A DNA stretch of 64,000 nt from Loxodes magnus (GCA_946699065.1 CAMPDV010000056.1:930001-994000); one strand, 5' to 3'. Shown: positions 25,838-40,026, counted from the first letter of the stretch. Translations and numbers: made by a program. Notes: generated by a model from the letters alone, not told the origin.

Positions 25838-27106
25838 TCATACATAATATATAGCAAATTAAAAAAATTCATTTACTTTTAATGACTTCTGATTATTTCT
25901 TGGAATAACTCTAGATTATGAAAGAGGCGATCCGTATATCTCGGTATTTCTTAATTTGTTTTTAAATTCATTTTTTGGGATAGATCTTGAAATCCCAATT
26001 TTTTATAAACTACTTTATGGCTCCTCATTATTTGTATCTAATGCTTCTTCTTCATTTTCTGTTTCTGCCTTCTTCCTGTTCTTTTTCCTGTTGTTTTCTT
26101 TTTTTGGAGATTTTTCTTTCTTTTTTTCAGAAATTTCTTCTTATTTAATTTCTTACTAATGATTAGTCAGATGCTGCTAATCATCGAAGTTCTATACATT
26201 AATTTAACTTACATTTCTTAAATACGTTCAGTCAAATATAAAGTCGCAGGCTTATCCAGAAGCCATATAGAGGTTTCTGAAAATACTTTTTAAATATCCA
26301 TAATCTGGCTTATCAACGAACCTCAAACTTCTGCAATATTCCATATAATGCTAAAATTCGTTTGGAAGTCCTTTACAATAAATTGCTGGCGAGGTGCTTA
26401 ATTTAAGCTCCATTATTTTATCTTATTTTTCTTTCTTGTTAACTTACGATATTCCTTATCAAGGTAGTCTTCCTTAAACAAGGTACAATAAAACATAACC
26501 TAAAGCTTCTAAATCATCTTTACGACCTTATTCATTTCCTAAATGAGCATTTATTGCCGCATATCTTGCTGTTCCGACCATACTTTTCCCTTCTTTGTAT
26601 TTTATATGTTCAAGTGTTCTAGCATTTCTATATTTTTTCGCAAGTCCTAGGTCAATAACATAAACAAGATTAGACATTTTTCCTAATCCAATTAAAAAGT
26701 TTTCAGGTTTGATATCTCTGTGAATAAAATTTTTATTATGAACATATTCAATTCTTGCTATTAGCTAATCAGCTATCATAAGAGTTGTCTTTAGTGAACA
26801 TTTTTTACCACATGCATTATAAAGATCCTCTAGAGAAGGACCTAATAAATCCATTATCATAATATTAAAATCCCCTTCAGTGCCAGTTCAAATAACATTA
26901 GGAACGCCTATTCCTCCTTATAAAATTTTGTATAACTTAGATTCATATAACAATTATGGACATTTAGTCTTATGATTTTCTATTTTGATAGCAACTAATT
27001 CATTTTAAACTGTATCTAATCCTAAATAGACTTCTCCAAAGGATCCAAATCCTATTTTTCTTCCTACCTTGAATTAGTTATTTATTATTATTTCTTATAT
27101 TTGCAT
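25838..27106 (-). CDS. casein kinase 1 family protein kinase
   Basis: A CK1-type Ser/Thr kinase of 422 residues in a single exon. Visible are the Gly-rich loop [15 protein letters not shown], the catalytic Lys of [19 protein letters not shown], the CK1 hallmark [21 protein letters not shown] (relatives have GTARYASINTHLG) and [20 protein letters not shown]. The Trp of LPWQG, invariant in CK1, is a TGA codon. The metal-binding motif reads DLGLAKKY where DFG is usual. After the kinase domain (to about residue 295) comes a Lys/Glu/Gln-rich tail with [19 protein letters not shown], perhaps a nuclear or centrosomal localisation segment. The start ATG is at 27104-27106; the end is TGA 25838-25840. 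Confidence 0.92.
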
Positions 27107-29391
27107 CTTAATTATTTATCTTTATACTACGATAAAGCATTTGAACCTTTATTTAAATTCAGTAATTCATTAATACCATCTAATCCTTTTTATTTGCTTT
27201 CAGATACTTTAACCTATTATTTTTCTTATTCTAATATACTTCTAGGCAGCTTATTGTATATAAATAGGATATTAATTCTATTCAATTTAGAGCTTATTAG
27301 TTAATATGTGGAAGCGTATTTATCAATTTAGAAAATAGTTCTTCTATTTTCCAAGCTTTATCTTATTATATCTAGTCATCTAAAATTATCAACACTGTAC
27401 TTAAAACTGGCTTTAGGAGGTTTATGATATAATAATTATTAGAAGCATATCAGAGTGATCTAAAAATAGTTAGAATATATATAAAAGCTATAACTATTTT
27501 TTGGAACTTAGTTTATAAACCATTTTATCAAGCAAACCAGAAAAATAGTTAAATTATATTTTTTGAAGCTTAAGATAGATTAATAAAATAGCATCATTTT
27601 ATTATAAAAACGTTAAATCCTTGATAATAATAGTTTACTCGAACGAAAATTATAAATAATAGCACTTCTAACCTATAAAATGTTATTTAATAATGGTGAA
27701 ATAAGTTAAAGACTAGGGTGTAATAACTATATAGATAGTTACTTAAAAATAATTCTACTTAGTTAGCAATTTATATACTTCTATCATTTTTATAGTTTGT
27801 CTCATTAAATATATCTATTAATGATGCACTATTTAAATAATGGCTACTTATAATTTTACTTTTTATAACTGAATGAGAAGGAAATGAAGTAACTGATATA
27901 ATTATATAAAGGAACAAGCTAGTTTTATTGATAAACTCCTAACTTAATATTTACATATCTAGCTATTAATTATTAGTTATAAGCACTACTTTAAGCATCT
28001 GCTAGAATAAATAGATAATAGGTAAGTCTTATTAACTGTACTGAGTACTTACATAGAAATGATTATAAGTATTTAATATTTAAGCACATTATTAACTAAA
28101 ATTGTCTTGCTTAGTTAATTAAATTATAAGGATTTAATAATTACTCGCTATTATTTAATTGATCCCCTATTATTGTAATAGTTACTTTTTATCTTCTTCG
28201 TTTTTGAGTGGGAAAAGATAACTATTTTGCTGTTTTATAAGAATGAAAATATTTAAGGCCATTAAAACGATTAAATTAAGAGAAGGTTCAAATCCGAATC
28301 TTAAGGAGGTTGATAGTACTTAGTTGTATATTTATAAGATGCATTGATAAGTGATTTTCAAGCGAGAAATTATAGATCTTAAATACATATTTCGAAATTA
28401 AGACACCAAGATATAAAGACATAATCCCTTATAATGATAAAATTAAATTGAACATTTTAAATAGTATTATTAGTGACTAAGCAAAAATATACGAATTGCC
28501 ACTTAATAAAATACAAATAGACATGATAAAAGATATATAGGAACTAAAAGCATAACTATGAATTACATATTTAATATCTCAGATAATGAATGCTTCTCAA
28601 ACTGAATCTACAAAATAAAAACAAGAATTTTTATAATTTCAATATTAAGTGCAATGGCATAAAGATTTTCTATTATTATCTTCTTATATCTTTTACTTAA
28701 TGCAGAATTTAGTAATTTAACTACAAGAAGGATATTTCATTAATAGTATATCATAAAATTTAAGATATTATAAATAATAGAATACATCTATCTTACAAAG
28801 TGTAAGAGCTATAGAGGAACAAATAAAAATCTGAAGAAGACATGCAATATTCTTTAATATTAATCGAGCATTAAATTTTTTCAGAAATATCAAACTATTA
28901 TTAAATCAAACAATTTAAAATGAAATGAACTAGATAATATATGCTTAATTATTTCCCTCCAATATTTTCATTTATTAAATATTATATAATCTTCTGAGTC
29001 ATGAGCATTAGTGCTTAATATTCTTTATAATTTTCGTTGGCAAGAAGATAATTGCTTCAATAACTTTGTTAAATAATGTTTTGTACAGTTATTATTTATT
29101 AAGAAAAGCTTTTGTGTGATTTTATAACTTAAGGTAGTTAATCGATAAAGTATCTTTATAGAAATCAAACTGCTTCTGTTAAAACCATGCTGATATTCCT
29201 CATTTTAGCTTAACTTAGAGATATGAAGGTTTATTTATATATAACTTATTTCAGTTAAAGCATAATAAAGAAGTTAAAATGAACGAATATAAATTTTTAA
29301 ATGCTTAGCTTTTATAATAGAAGACATTTTGATAATGAAATCTGCTTTTACTTTAAAAGTAAGTATAAGTTAGTACTAGCTCTTATTATAA
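27107..29391. other. AT-rich spacer
   Basis: No gene is recognised. A tRNA-like string GGTTCAAATCC at about 28285 lacks stems and is not a tRNA. Confidence 0.5.
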
Positions 29392-30966
29392 TCAGATACT
29401 CTCAGAATCAAAATATTGAAGAATTTCATCAGAAGTTGGTGTATTATCGTAATTTGGATTTTTATAAACAAAGTTCTTAATATTTTATCCTTCAAACAGA
29501 ATTTATTCGCTACTACTAGGCTACATTTCATTTATATTCCACTTACTTGCTATATTTGCAATCTAATCTTCTTAATCTTGTATTTATTCTACTTTAGAAA
29601 GCTCTTCATTCTATTCTAGGGATTTTTGAGTAGAAAAAATTTTTAAATTAGGAGAGGAAGGATCAATAGAGTTTAAAGTAATAGACCGTTGACTTTCACT
29701 TTAAAGTATGTCAATATCTTTCGAAACAATTTGGTTAGTTTCATTAATTTCAATTAAAGTTACTTACCTTTATTACTATTCTGTCTCTTAAGATCCCTAA
29801 GATTGTTGCTTCTAAATTTCATTTAAAAGAGGCTCTAGTTCAAATGAAGTATCTTTAGATTGTGTTTTCTATTTGCTTTGTTGTTATTGATCAAATTTAG
29901 TAATCAGAGGCTTAGGTCTATTTAAATTAGCATTAGAAAAATACCTTTCTTTTTTAGGAGAACTGTCTAATTATATTTAAACTACTTTGTTATGCAGCTT
30001 AACTACAATTTGATTTACATCAGTTTCCTATATGTTATATCCCATTTTTTCTAGCTATTTAAGAAGCATTTTTCCTCTATTTCTTGTCTAATTTTCATTT
30101 CTTCCTTCAATAAAACTTGCAATTAATGCTCATTTTTTTTAACCTAACTCTTTAAACTTTGATAGAAGTATTAAATCTTCCTCAATAGATCATACAGTTT
30201 TCTTGAGAGTGGGATCTAAATGATTGTTCCAACGTTCGCGAACATTCTTTCCATTTCTAACATTTTATCCATGATGAATCTCTTTATTAATAACATCTCT
30301 CAGTACGTGTCATTTTATTGTTGGTTTTTCCATCTTTAGCTTTAAGAAAAGTTCATCTTCTTTTTCAGTTCATTTTTTCTGTGCGACAAATCGATTTGAA
30401 TTGTTATAAACAGTTTAATTTCTTTAAGGTCGGATCACTATGTTTCCACTTGAATTTGATCTCTTTTTTTTCTTTTTTTTATACTTTCCCACAGTAGACT
30501 CTTTGTTGGTCTTGTCTATTTTTTACTCCAGATCCTTTAGATTAATTCAGTTCAATTATTTTCTGTTTTTTTATTACTTTTAAATTAATGAACTTTTTTT
30601 ATAATTTGACCAGTAATTATTTTATTTGATCTCTATCTCTGTTTCTAAGAACTCCTATTGATTCAACTTTTCTGGAATATTCACTACATTTTTGAATGAG
30701 TTAGTAGCATCTTCCTCCTTTATCTTCTAGATAATATCAGTTATCGAAAACATTGAATCTGATCTTTTTAGCACTTATTTTTAGAGATTAATTTCCTTCT
30801 ATAACTAATTTTTATCACTAGTACTCGCTGCTTTAGTAATGAACCTCTTCTTATAAATAGGATTTTTAGTTTCTCAATTGTTTTGAGTTTCGTTATTGAT
30901 AGAAGGTTCATTAAGTTGATTCTTAAAAGATTCCTTGGCCATTTAGTTAAACTCCTTAGTATTCAT
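29392..30966 (-). CDS. two-repeat Myb-type DNA-binding protein
   Basis: Likely a transcription factor or chromatin-binding protein; 524 residues, single exon. Two Myb repeats occupy about residues 193-305: KKWTEKEDELFLKL, then HVLRDVIN, then RERWNNHLDP; and VWSIEEDLILLSKFKELG, then KKWALIASFIEGR. The second repeat ends NQTRNRGKMLLKQ, where NRWN-like text is usual. Of the conserved Trp, four are TGA (KKWTEK, IKWHV, TVWSI, KKWAL) and RERW is TGG. This is strong evidence for TGA as Trp, while TGA 29392-29394 ends the gene. The N terminus is charged and Lys-rich (KYKKKKKKRSN, a likely nuclear signal); the C terminus is Gln/Ser-rich and acidic, like an activation region. Confidence 0.9.
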
Positions 30967-33265
30967 TATTATATAATCTTTATTCCTGTTAATATTTAGC
31001 ACTAAAAGTGTTTAAATACTGTGAATAATGGCTTATTAATTCATTTATACCATAGAATTCAAGCTTTAAATACGAGACCTATCTTATATCTTTCATCTAT
31101 TGAGTTTAATCAAAAGTCTCATTGATTAGTATGCATTCATAGTAAGATATCAATACCAATATTATCAGAAATTTTGACTTTCTTAGTAATCAAAAAAGAA
31201 CTGATATACACTTTAATAAACTTGCTAATTAAAACTCCTAAAATGTGCTAAAAAATAGCTTGGAAGTACTTAAAATAATAAAGCAAGCGTCTTTAATAAA
31301 CTGTAAATAGCTTAATTACGTGTAAAGATGCTCATAACTAAACCTTACTAACTGTTTCATATAAAATATAGTAGTTATTACAATAAATTAAATAATTAAG
31401 GATATTGAGCTAACTAACTCTTCATTTCCATTAGTTTAGATTAATCAACTATAACTTTAACTTTCATCTTCACTATGAAAGAGAAGAGGCTTATTTATCT
31501 AGTTGGCATTTATATATATATGTTTCTAATCTATAAGGGAAGTTAAATAAACTGTTTAGACAGATATTACAGTCTAAGATACTTTAAGTAGTTAAGAACT
31601 CAATATAATTAAATAATTGTGAGAATAATAGTTATTGCTTAAGAGATACAAGTAGCACATTTAAAATATGTAAATATTTAGCTAGAAAGGAAAAAGCATT
31701 TCTAGATTTCGTTTATCTAATAAAAGTTCCAAGAAAGAAGTAAACTTTAAGATAAGTTGCAATTATATAATTAAGCTAATGTGAGTTAAATTGTTACCTT
31801 GCAACTAGATAATCTATTCCATCTGAAGTTACTCAACTTACCTCTATAATAAGAAGAATATAACTTATTACTTAAAAACTAACCTTACAAAGAATATATT
31901 TATAAGCAACATATATGCTCATTTTACTCTCTTGATCAAATCTAATATTCTTATTATAGTTTAAAACGGAGACATTGGGAACTTAATGGTACCGTTTGAA
32001 AGCAAATTAGTATAAGATAGAAAGAATTAAAATTTAAAGGGGTATATATTATCTACTTTCCCTTTAACTAGTATGCCTACAATAAAGATAAGCATTGTAA
32101 ATACTAGATAATAAAAGGCTTTATAAAATAATCAATTATATGTTTATACGCTATAATTTAGTTTTACTACTAGTTATTCACTATGAACACATAGGATAAA
32201 TAGATAAATCTACTTATTAGTAAAGCATAATAACTGATTTCTATATAAATGAGAAGCATTTCCTTATTAGGATTATATCCTCAGTTAATATAACTGTCAA
32301 AAGCAGAACTTGTATAGATTTGTAGTGATAAATGTGACTAAATAATTAATAATTCTTATTTAATAGTCTTAATGTATTGTAATCATATCGATAGTTTTAA
32401 ACTTGCTTTAGAAAATATTGCAAATTAAATTTATTATATTTATAGAATGCTTATTTAAATGAAAGGCAGTGCTTATTCTAACATGACTTAAAGGAATGTT
32501 ATTGAATGAAGGTCGAATTGAAGAAGAAATGATTAATAGCCAGTTTTAAAAATTACTATAGATAACTGGAATAATTAGCTGAGATTATATATTTGAAGCA
32601 TTGCTAAATTAACTAGAGTTAGATATAAGTTTGAAGGATTGGAAATTATAGAATTGATTGGAATAATTAATTAAATGATTTCTAACTAAGATAGATTTTA
32701 AATAGTCTAAAATAGCCATTAATATAAGTTAACACATCTTAAATATATGAGTTTATTCCAGATTTTGTCTTTATTTGATTGAATATAGCAACTAATTTAA
32801 TAGCAATAGTCTTAAGTTAGACTAGTATAAAATAAAGTATTCATTCTATAATTTCTGAAGGTAATGAAGGAAATAAGAAAATATAAGAAGGCTATCTTTT
32901 AATTATAATATTTATAAGAAGGATGAGATCTTTTTACTTTGGTCTAACTTAGTTTTTACATAGTATTTATACAAGATATGGAAAATACAATCTATTTATC
33001 TTGCTTAAAAACTAGTGTAATCATATATTGAAACTTTAGTAGATTATTATTAATAGTCATTAACTAAAATTATAATAGTAGTTACTTAAAACTTAAGGAA
33101 TTAGAATCTATTGTGGAAGGTAAAGAAAGCTTTTATATCTTTTTATAATAATTTTGTTTATTAAAATTGATTGAGTGAAAATAGAAGTTGCTGGTGGATG
33201 AAGAGTATTCAGATTATTAATTAGAAGATATTAATTAATTTAAATAAAAAACTATAATCACATTA
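30967..33265. other. AT-rich spacer
   Basis: No gene, RNA or repeat is recognised. Confidence 0.5.
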
Positions 33266-34722
33266 TCATACATTTACGCATACAAGCCTTACAACAGATC
33301 CACTACTGTAATATTAAATTACTTTTTGATAGGTTGAATCTTCACTATCTTGATAATCATCTGAATTTAGATTAAGACTTGGAATGATCTAGTTCATGTT
33401 TCTCTTACGATTCTAATTCATTATTTATACTACCTTTTATTATATTTTCTACTCCTGGTTTTGAACATTTTCTGTGGTACGTTCGCATTAATGTACACTT
33501 TCTCTAAAGCTTTACAATTAAGTCTAACAGTTAAGAGAAGATTATTCTAGATTTAAATGCTTGATCTAATTGAATTTTATTTAGGGGTTTATTCCTACAT
33601 TTTAGGTAGATATGTTCTAAATTTGAATCTCTTCTATTTTAAGAGTAACAGCGTTTGCAGTATTATCTTAAACTTGACTCCTTTGATGGAAAGACTATTT
33701 CATAGGATATGTCTTTCCTTAAGTATCGTTGAAAAAAGAGGAACTTTCTTCAGTCATTACCATTAATAGCGAGTTCTTTACTTACTCACTTTAACTTTCA
33801 ATCTTAAAATTTGAAAGATCTTAATCTGAAAAAAGATGACTAGATTTCGAGGATAAATGGGAAGGCTTTGATTAAAACTCCGAGGAAGATTTGGATAAAT
33901 TCATTTCAAGAGATTACTTATTGAAGTGCTTTGCTTTAATATTGTGAAGTGAAAATTTTCTGAACTTAGATTCTTTTGAGTTCTTTCTTATTCCCTTTTC
34001 TTATTAAAACTCTTCAATTTACCAGCTCTAAAATAAAAAATTACTCCTATAGATGAGTTGCTTAGTTCATTAGACATTAGTTCTCTTTGTATTTATTACT
34101 CAAGTGCTCCAGAAATCTTATTATGATTTTTTTAATTTTGCTTAAGTTACTGAATCACTTACTTTAAATATTAAAATTGCTTTTCTTATTATTGATTTAC
34201 CTTTCTAATGCCTAACCCTTAGTTTGTATAAAATACTCCTTCATTTATCTTTTCAGTGCTAAGAATATGACTATCTTCTTCCTCAGGAATCTATTAACTA
34301 TTATCTGAAAATTTAAACCTTGGAGTAGAACTCATTGACTTATTTTACGCTAGTGGGTTCTTTCTTTCTTCCTTTTGCTAGTCTTGCCTCTAATTAAGTT
34401 CTTTTTAGATTACATTTTCAGTTTATTAATTTGAAAAGCTATGAACATTCAGTTCCCCACCAGCTTCAGTACTTTAGATTGCTTGAAATTCTTAACTCTT
34501 ATCAGAAGGCAATTAAGGTTAAGCGATTTTAATCAATTTTTAAAAATTTTCCTCTTGAGATTTAATTTCATAATTCTACGAGACGCATCTTCTTGAAGTA
34601 TGGATATTAGGATGTTGTCAACGTCTCTTGGAAAGTTCAGATAAGGATTCATTTAGGTTTTTGAGAGTAGAAGGAGTATTAATTCGAGAAGACAATGGGG
34701 CTTTTGAAAAATCTGTCTCCAT
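33266..34722 (-). CDS. Ser/Gln-rich protein with a short coiled coil, unknown function
   Basis: No family is recognised. ATG 34720-34722 opens METDFSKAPLSSRIN. A 17-nt intron at 34028-34044 (GTAATTTTTTATTTTAG on the coding strand) restores one frame to TGA 33266-33268, giving 479 residues (1,440 coding nt). Without the intron the reading falls into a poor frame, so splicing is well supported. The protein is mostly low-complexity: Ser, Gln and Glu clusters, a helical stretch around residue 200 (QQQEKQFQYLKQVIQQLKQN), and a polar C terminus with NLNSDDYQDSEDSTY. Many SP and TP sites fit a phosphoregulated scaffold, but that is inference. Composition is clearly not spacer-like. Confidence 0.75.
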
Positions 34723-36746
34723 GAGATAAAAGTTATGAATTATGCTTTTAATTTAATTTATTTATTTACCAAATTAACTATCCACTTCTACCTTATCAAT
34801 TGCAACACCTTTTTCTATCCATTCTATAAATACTACCTTTATTAGTTATTTCTTATTAAGCATGAGGTGCTTTACATGGAGTATGCATTTGGAAATAGTT
34901 TTATAGAGCTAGGATTTAATAGTAAAGTTAATGGGATTATAAGGAATACTAGTAATCTATTATATTATATGCTTAAATTACCTAATTAATCATCTTCAAT
35001 TTATACCCTTTTTATCATATTAAGCTATTAAATTAGCAACTAACTTAGTTTGGTATTTCTATGCTGCTTACCAAACTTAAAGTCTTGCTTATTCAATTAG
35101 AGAGTGAATGCTAAGATTTAGTAAAGTATTATATGGAATTGGTAAGATTTAAAATTAATTAATAAAAGTACTAGCTTTTAAAAGGCAATGCTAGCAGATT
35201 AATGACAACAGAGCTATAAATGCTTAAGCCTTAGCGAATCTAAACTTTATAATTTTCATCTATTAAAGAAAGTTAAACTTAAGTCAATATCTTTACCTTT
35301 ATTAGTAGTTTATGATAATGCTATCTTATGTCTTTTTACCCAAAATTTGAATATTAAGAGGATTCTAAGAATAAAATAAAGGTTGAAAGAATAGTATTTT
35401 AAGATAGATATTCTTTAAATCTATAATTCAGGTTTATTATAGTTTGATTTTATAAGCTACTGTTTATATATCTCTAACATTCCTAATGAGCATGATTTAA
35501 TATAAAGTATCTTATAGGCTAATTTAAGGTAACTAGTATAGTAGAAGTATAATATGTATATATTTTATTTTATAAATAATAACTTAAAGTACAAGAATAA
35601 AACTAATCTTGAATGGTCCAAAGATCTAGAAATAACTTGTTCAGCTTACTAACTAAGTAAAGGATATTAAGTATAAAGGAATTAATATAATAGAGCTTTT
35701 ATTTTAATCAGTTTAGATTAAAATAAGAAATCAGAAGAAGCTTTATAATCTAAATATTATTATCTCTCTGTTAAGCCTCTTTTGTTAATATGCAATATAA
35801 GTTTTGCTTTTGATCAAACATATGCTACTAATATAAAGGAGATTGATAGTTAGTATAGTTTATTAGAATTTAATAATAAGAGACGTATTATAAGTATCTG
35901 TCTGATTTAAATAGTTTTTACATTACTAGCATCTTAATAGACTAACTTTATTTAACAGCTTCTATACAATTTGCTAGCTTTTGTAACGTATTGCATTGAA
36001 GAAAAACTAAGCAGAAGCTTGTAGAGTATCTCTAAGTAATTATCAAGACTATTTCTATAATTGATGCTTGAAGTAAATATCAGCAGGGATTTTCAACAGT
36101 AAAAGGAATTCTTTTAAATCTGCAAACCACACTAAAGTTTACATTAAAAGAGCATTCCATTCAAAAGCAGATATAATATATTATTAATAATCTTAAATAA
36201 TTACTATAGACATAACACTAAAATAGTAAAAAATATAATCATATTTTCATTAAAAAATGCAAATAAACTAAAATTAAGCATAGTAAGAAATTAAGGAATC
36301 AGATGCTCTTAAACTAATTTTCCTTTTATATTCATTAATAAAAATATTAGCACTAGTTGTCTAACATATTGAGAGTATTTTTGATTATAAGCTAGTATAA
36401 CAAAGAGTAAGTTAGCATATTTAATATCTAGCATTAGTTAGAACTACTAACTATTTTAAATTAGCAGCTTATAATTTATTTTGGAAGGTTAACAATCTAT
36501 CAGCTTGATCTATTTCTTAATCTTCTAATAAATTTTAAGAACTTTGGTTAAACTGAGTTTATATAAGCTAGCTATTAAATATTAGCCTGCCTATCTGACT
36601 ATCTGTATATAAATAAAATTTATTCTATAAGTACTAATATTTTAGGCTATTTCTGTATTGATAGTTGAATAAATGCTTCTTCAAGCTTTTAATATTTTAA
36701 CTTTCATAAATCCTGAAAAAAATCTAGTTATAAACATTAATGAAGA
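34723..36746. other. AT-rich spacer
   Basis: No feature is recognised. If the TPX2-motif gene starts at 37344, as its composition allows, this spacer extends to there. Confidence 0.45.
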
Positions 36747-38340
36747 ATGATTTTTGAAAAGCTAGGATTATAAATTAGATTGAAAGAGCGAAATCTATTT
36801 AATTTTATAAAAGAGACATTTCTAATAGCCATAAATAGTAGAATAGCTAAATTGTTTCTATCTCTTCAATATTCAGAAAGAAACAATTTTAAACTTTGTA
36901 TGGATACCTATAAAAGCAAGGTATACATCTAAATAGCTATAATTAATATATCAGTAGCATTATAGAAAAGACAACTAAGCTATCAAATATATTTAGCTAT
37001 TTCTCATTTTATAATCTTCTTCAAAGCTATTTTATTAAGATCAAAGCTATTAACTTTCAATTATTTAATTATAAAGTTCTTATATTTAATAGCCAGAAAG
37101 TATTGGTATAAAAAAAGGAGATAATAGGATAGAAAGAAATAAGAATTAGAATAGATTGATTCAAATAAGTTTCTGTAGAGGTTTGAATTAAATTAGAATA
37201 GATTTATAGGATTACCATATATAAAAGCACTTTTAAATTTCTTAATTAAATATTTAAAAATCCTAAAGAGGAATTTAGAGGGAATTTATGATGCTTAAAA
37301 ACCTATTAAGAAAAGACTGTTCAACTCGAATATATCTATTAATATGTTTCCAAATGCTCAGAGTGCAAATTAATCAGCAGCTAAAAGTGTTCCTGCTTTC
37401 TGCTTTAATAAATAAAAGGTATAAAATACTTAGGCTTTTTAAATGGGAACTAAAAGTTCCTAGTAAAATGACTTAAAGATCTAATTAACCAATTTAAAGT
37501 AAAGTCCTATTTAAAATATTTAAGAAACTAGAGTTAGAAAAGCTCTTAAGCCTATACGTCCTTTTCCAGATTAAAAGCCTCCATCTGGCTTAAAATGCAC
37601 AAGAGGATAAAATAAAGTTTAAGCTATATCTAATTAAAAGGTATTTTAAGATTAAAGTTTAATAGTATAAAAAGCAGCTACTCAGGAATCTAATCTATAA
37701 TGCTCTAAAGAAAATTCCTTTTCTAGAGCTAATTTATCTTTTGAAAGTCAGCCATTTAACTATTAATTTAAGGCTAAGCCTATGCCTAATTTTGAGAACC
37801 ATTTTAAGCCTTTTCCCTTAAATTAGTAGCCAACTACTCCAATAGATTTTGTTTTAAATAGCGAAAGAAGAGCTTAATAAAGAGTAGAATAGCATTAGCA
37901 GATTATGAAGGTAAAGGAAGAAAAGCTTTAATTTTAAGAAATGATAGCAAAGTAATAAAAAGATGCTGAAGAACTTTAATTATAGAAAATTAGAGAACTA
38001 ACTATATTTCATGCTTCTCCTGTTAGATCATATAAAAATATTGAAATCAATAGGAGCTAGAAAGAATTAACTATTCCTTAAGCTCCTTTGCTAAGAACTT
38101 AACTTCGTGCTCAACAAAACAATGAACAAGTCAATGAAGTCAAGCAAATATAATCCAAAAAAAACTAGCTAGATAGGATCAGAACTATCGATAAAGAAAT
38201 GGACAACGAAGATGGTATTTTTGGAAATATGGAAGTAGAGCAATATTTTAACAATTTTTATGATTATCAAGCTTATTACCACAATGTACAATAATCAACT
38301 TTTCCTAATATTTTGTAAATCTTTTTATTTGTTTAGATGA
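36747..38340 (+). CDS. TPX2-motif microtubule-associated protein
   Basis: Related to the C-terminal microtubule-binding repeats of TPX2 and plant WVD2/MAP20 proteins. Two repeats are visible: FKAKPMPNFENHFKPFP, then TTPIDFVLNSERRAQQRVEQ (residues about 342-380); and FHASPVRSYKNIEI, then KELTIPQAPLLRTQLRAQQ (about 421-460). They match the K-A-x-P and T-x-P-x-F-x-L-x-[ST]-E-x-R-A pattern. A coiled coil (KVKEEKLQFQEMIAKQQKDAEEL) lies between. The frame from ATG 36747 has no TGA over 520 codons. A 22-nt intron at 38315-38336 places TGA at 38338-38340 just after QSTFPNIL. The first 200 codons are hydrophobic and AT-rich, so the true start may be ATG 37344 (MFPNAQSANQSAAKS). Confidence 0.85.
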
Positions 38341-40020
38341 TATTTTAAAAAGAAATATCATATTAATTATTTTTAAGTATTCACTTTTATTTCTTTAATA
38401 CTCCAAAATTTCCTTTTATTAACTATAATCCAATAATTTAACTAACTGTTCCTAGTGTAAAAATCTTACCATTAGAAAGACTATTTTAAGTATCAAAAAG
38501 CAATTACAACTAGCTAAACACCAAAATTTTAGCGATCATTAATATAGCTTTTTTAATGCTTTACTAGTTCCTCAAAAATTAGCAATTATCTTCTATTTAC
38601 TAATGCTAAAACTAGTAGAGGCTGTAATGTTATTTACTTAATGTTTTGACTTATTAAGTTTCTTTTTAAATATTTTAAGTGTAAGATATACAATTTAAGG
38701 ATTATAAGCCTTTTAATTTAAATTATCCTATTAACTAATGATTTAAGAATAATAAAAGTAACTATACAAAACCAATTTAATATCCTTATCTTAAAACTAG
38801 GCTTTTATTTAAAGTTACTAAATACAATGTTTGTATCATTAGATTCTAACATTTTATACATAAAAGAAAGGAGAAAAATAAAGATTTGTTTATACTTTTA
38901 AGTGAATATTTATAATTTACTTCAATGATTACACTCCAATCGTATTTAAATAACTAATTTATAGTAATTTAAATGTCAGATTCTAGATAAACTATATGCT
39001 TTTAGAAAGGGTTATAATTGAAATATGTAGAACCTTAGAAATAAATAGAATAGTTATTTGTCTAAATTATCTTTTTTGATAGCTTTAAATTAACTTATAG
39101 AAGGTAAAAAGTTTAATGATGCTCATTTAAGCATGAATTTCTATTAAAATAAATTAGAGCATTCGAAAAATTTTTTCTATAGATCAAGGATATAATAATT
39201 AATTAAAAAGTCTAAGTTGGAGTATTTATATTTATAAATCCAAATATCTCACAAAAAGTTAATGGCAAGAAAATTTGAGATTATAGAAAGTGAGAAAGCA
39301 AAAAAGGAAGAAATTAAAGATGAGAAGTAAATAAGAGGATATGGCCAAAAGTGAGGAGGTTAAGAAAAGATTAAAAGCAAATTATAAATATTAACTAAGT
39401 CTATATTTGAAGGAAACAATTCTTGCAATTAAATAAGTCAAAAAACTCTTTTAGTTTAAATTAAGTTAAATTATCTATTATATTTCCTTATAGTAAAAAA
39501 GTATCAAATCTAGAAGTAGATTAGGATAGTATTCCATCTTATCATCATTATAATCCAAAAAATAAAAATAGTAATTTTAATATCTAATAAGGTTCAAAGT
39601 TTTCAACTCAGATTCTTACTTTACATCTACATTTTTCCTTAGTAACTTTCTTAGCTAAAGAAATAAGTTATGCCTTCATATTATAAAATATGAACTGAGG
39701 AACTTTAATAATTATTAATTTAAAATAAAAGCATTGTATCTGTAAATAAATATAAGCAAATCCATTTAATAAATGATGTGCTATTATTATCAATACTATT
39801 CAAATATTATAGATTTGCTATCAAGTTTAGTTAAATTGCTTATTTATTTTCGTTCATAGTTAATAAATAAATTTGATTATAGAGTGCGTAGCACTCTCGT
39901 TGGTGCGCAGCTCTTAAAAAAAATGTTTCATACTGACAAGAATGTTTGTTACTGATAAAATTATCAGATAATGATAAAAATGTTCAATACTGATATAATT
40001 TTAGAATACTCGTAATCTTT
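38341..40020. other. AT-rich spacer carrying hairpin repeat copy 2
   Basis: Nothing recognised except the dispersed hairpin repeat at 39861-39915. Confidence 0.5.
39861..39915 (-). repeat. GC-rich hairpin repeat, copy 2 (inverted)
   Basis: The reverse complement of this stretch matches the repeat at 807-862 over about 50 bp, with small changes in the arms (GAGTGCG for GAGCGCG, and two added bases near the loop). The arms can still pair, partly through G-T pairs. This suggests selection on structure, or a mobile element with terminal symmetry. Confidence 0.75.
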
Positions 40021-40026
40021 AATACT

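Noticed and set aside
25118-25885. Plus-strand frame starting with a hydrophobic leader
   Set aside because: Contains four TGA codons in 255, has almost no Gly, and its end overlaps the casein kinase gene on the other strand.
28283-28299. tRNA T-loop-like string GGTTCAAATCC
   Set aside because: The flanking bases cannot form a T-stem, and no anticodon arm or acceptor stem is present.
29416-29619. Plus-strand open frame
   Set aside because: Antisense to the C-terminal part of the Myb-type gene.
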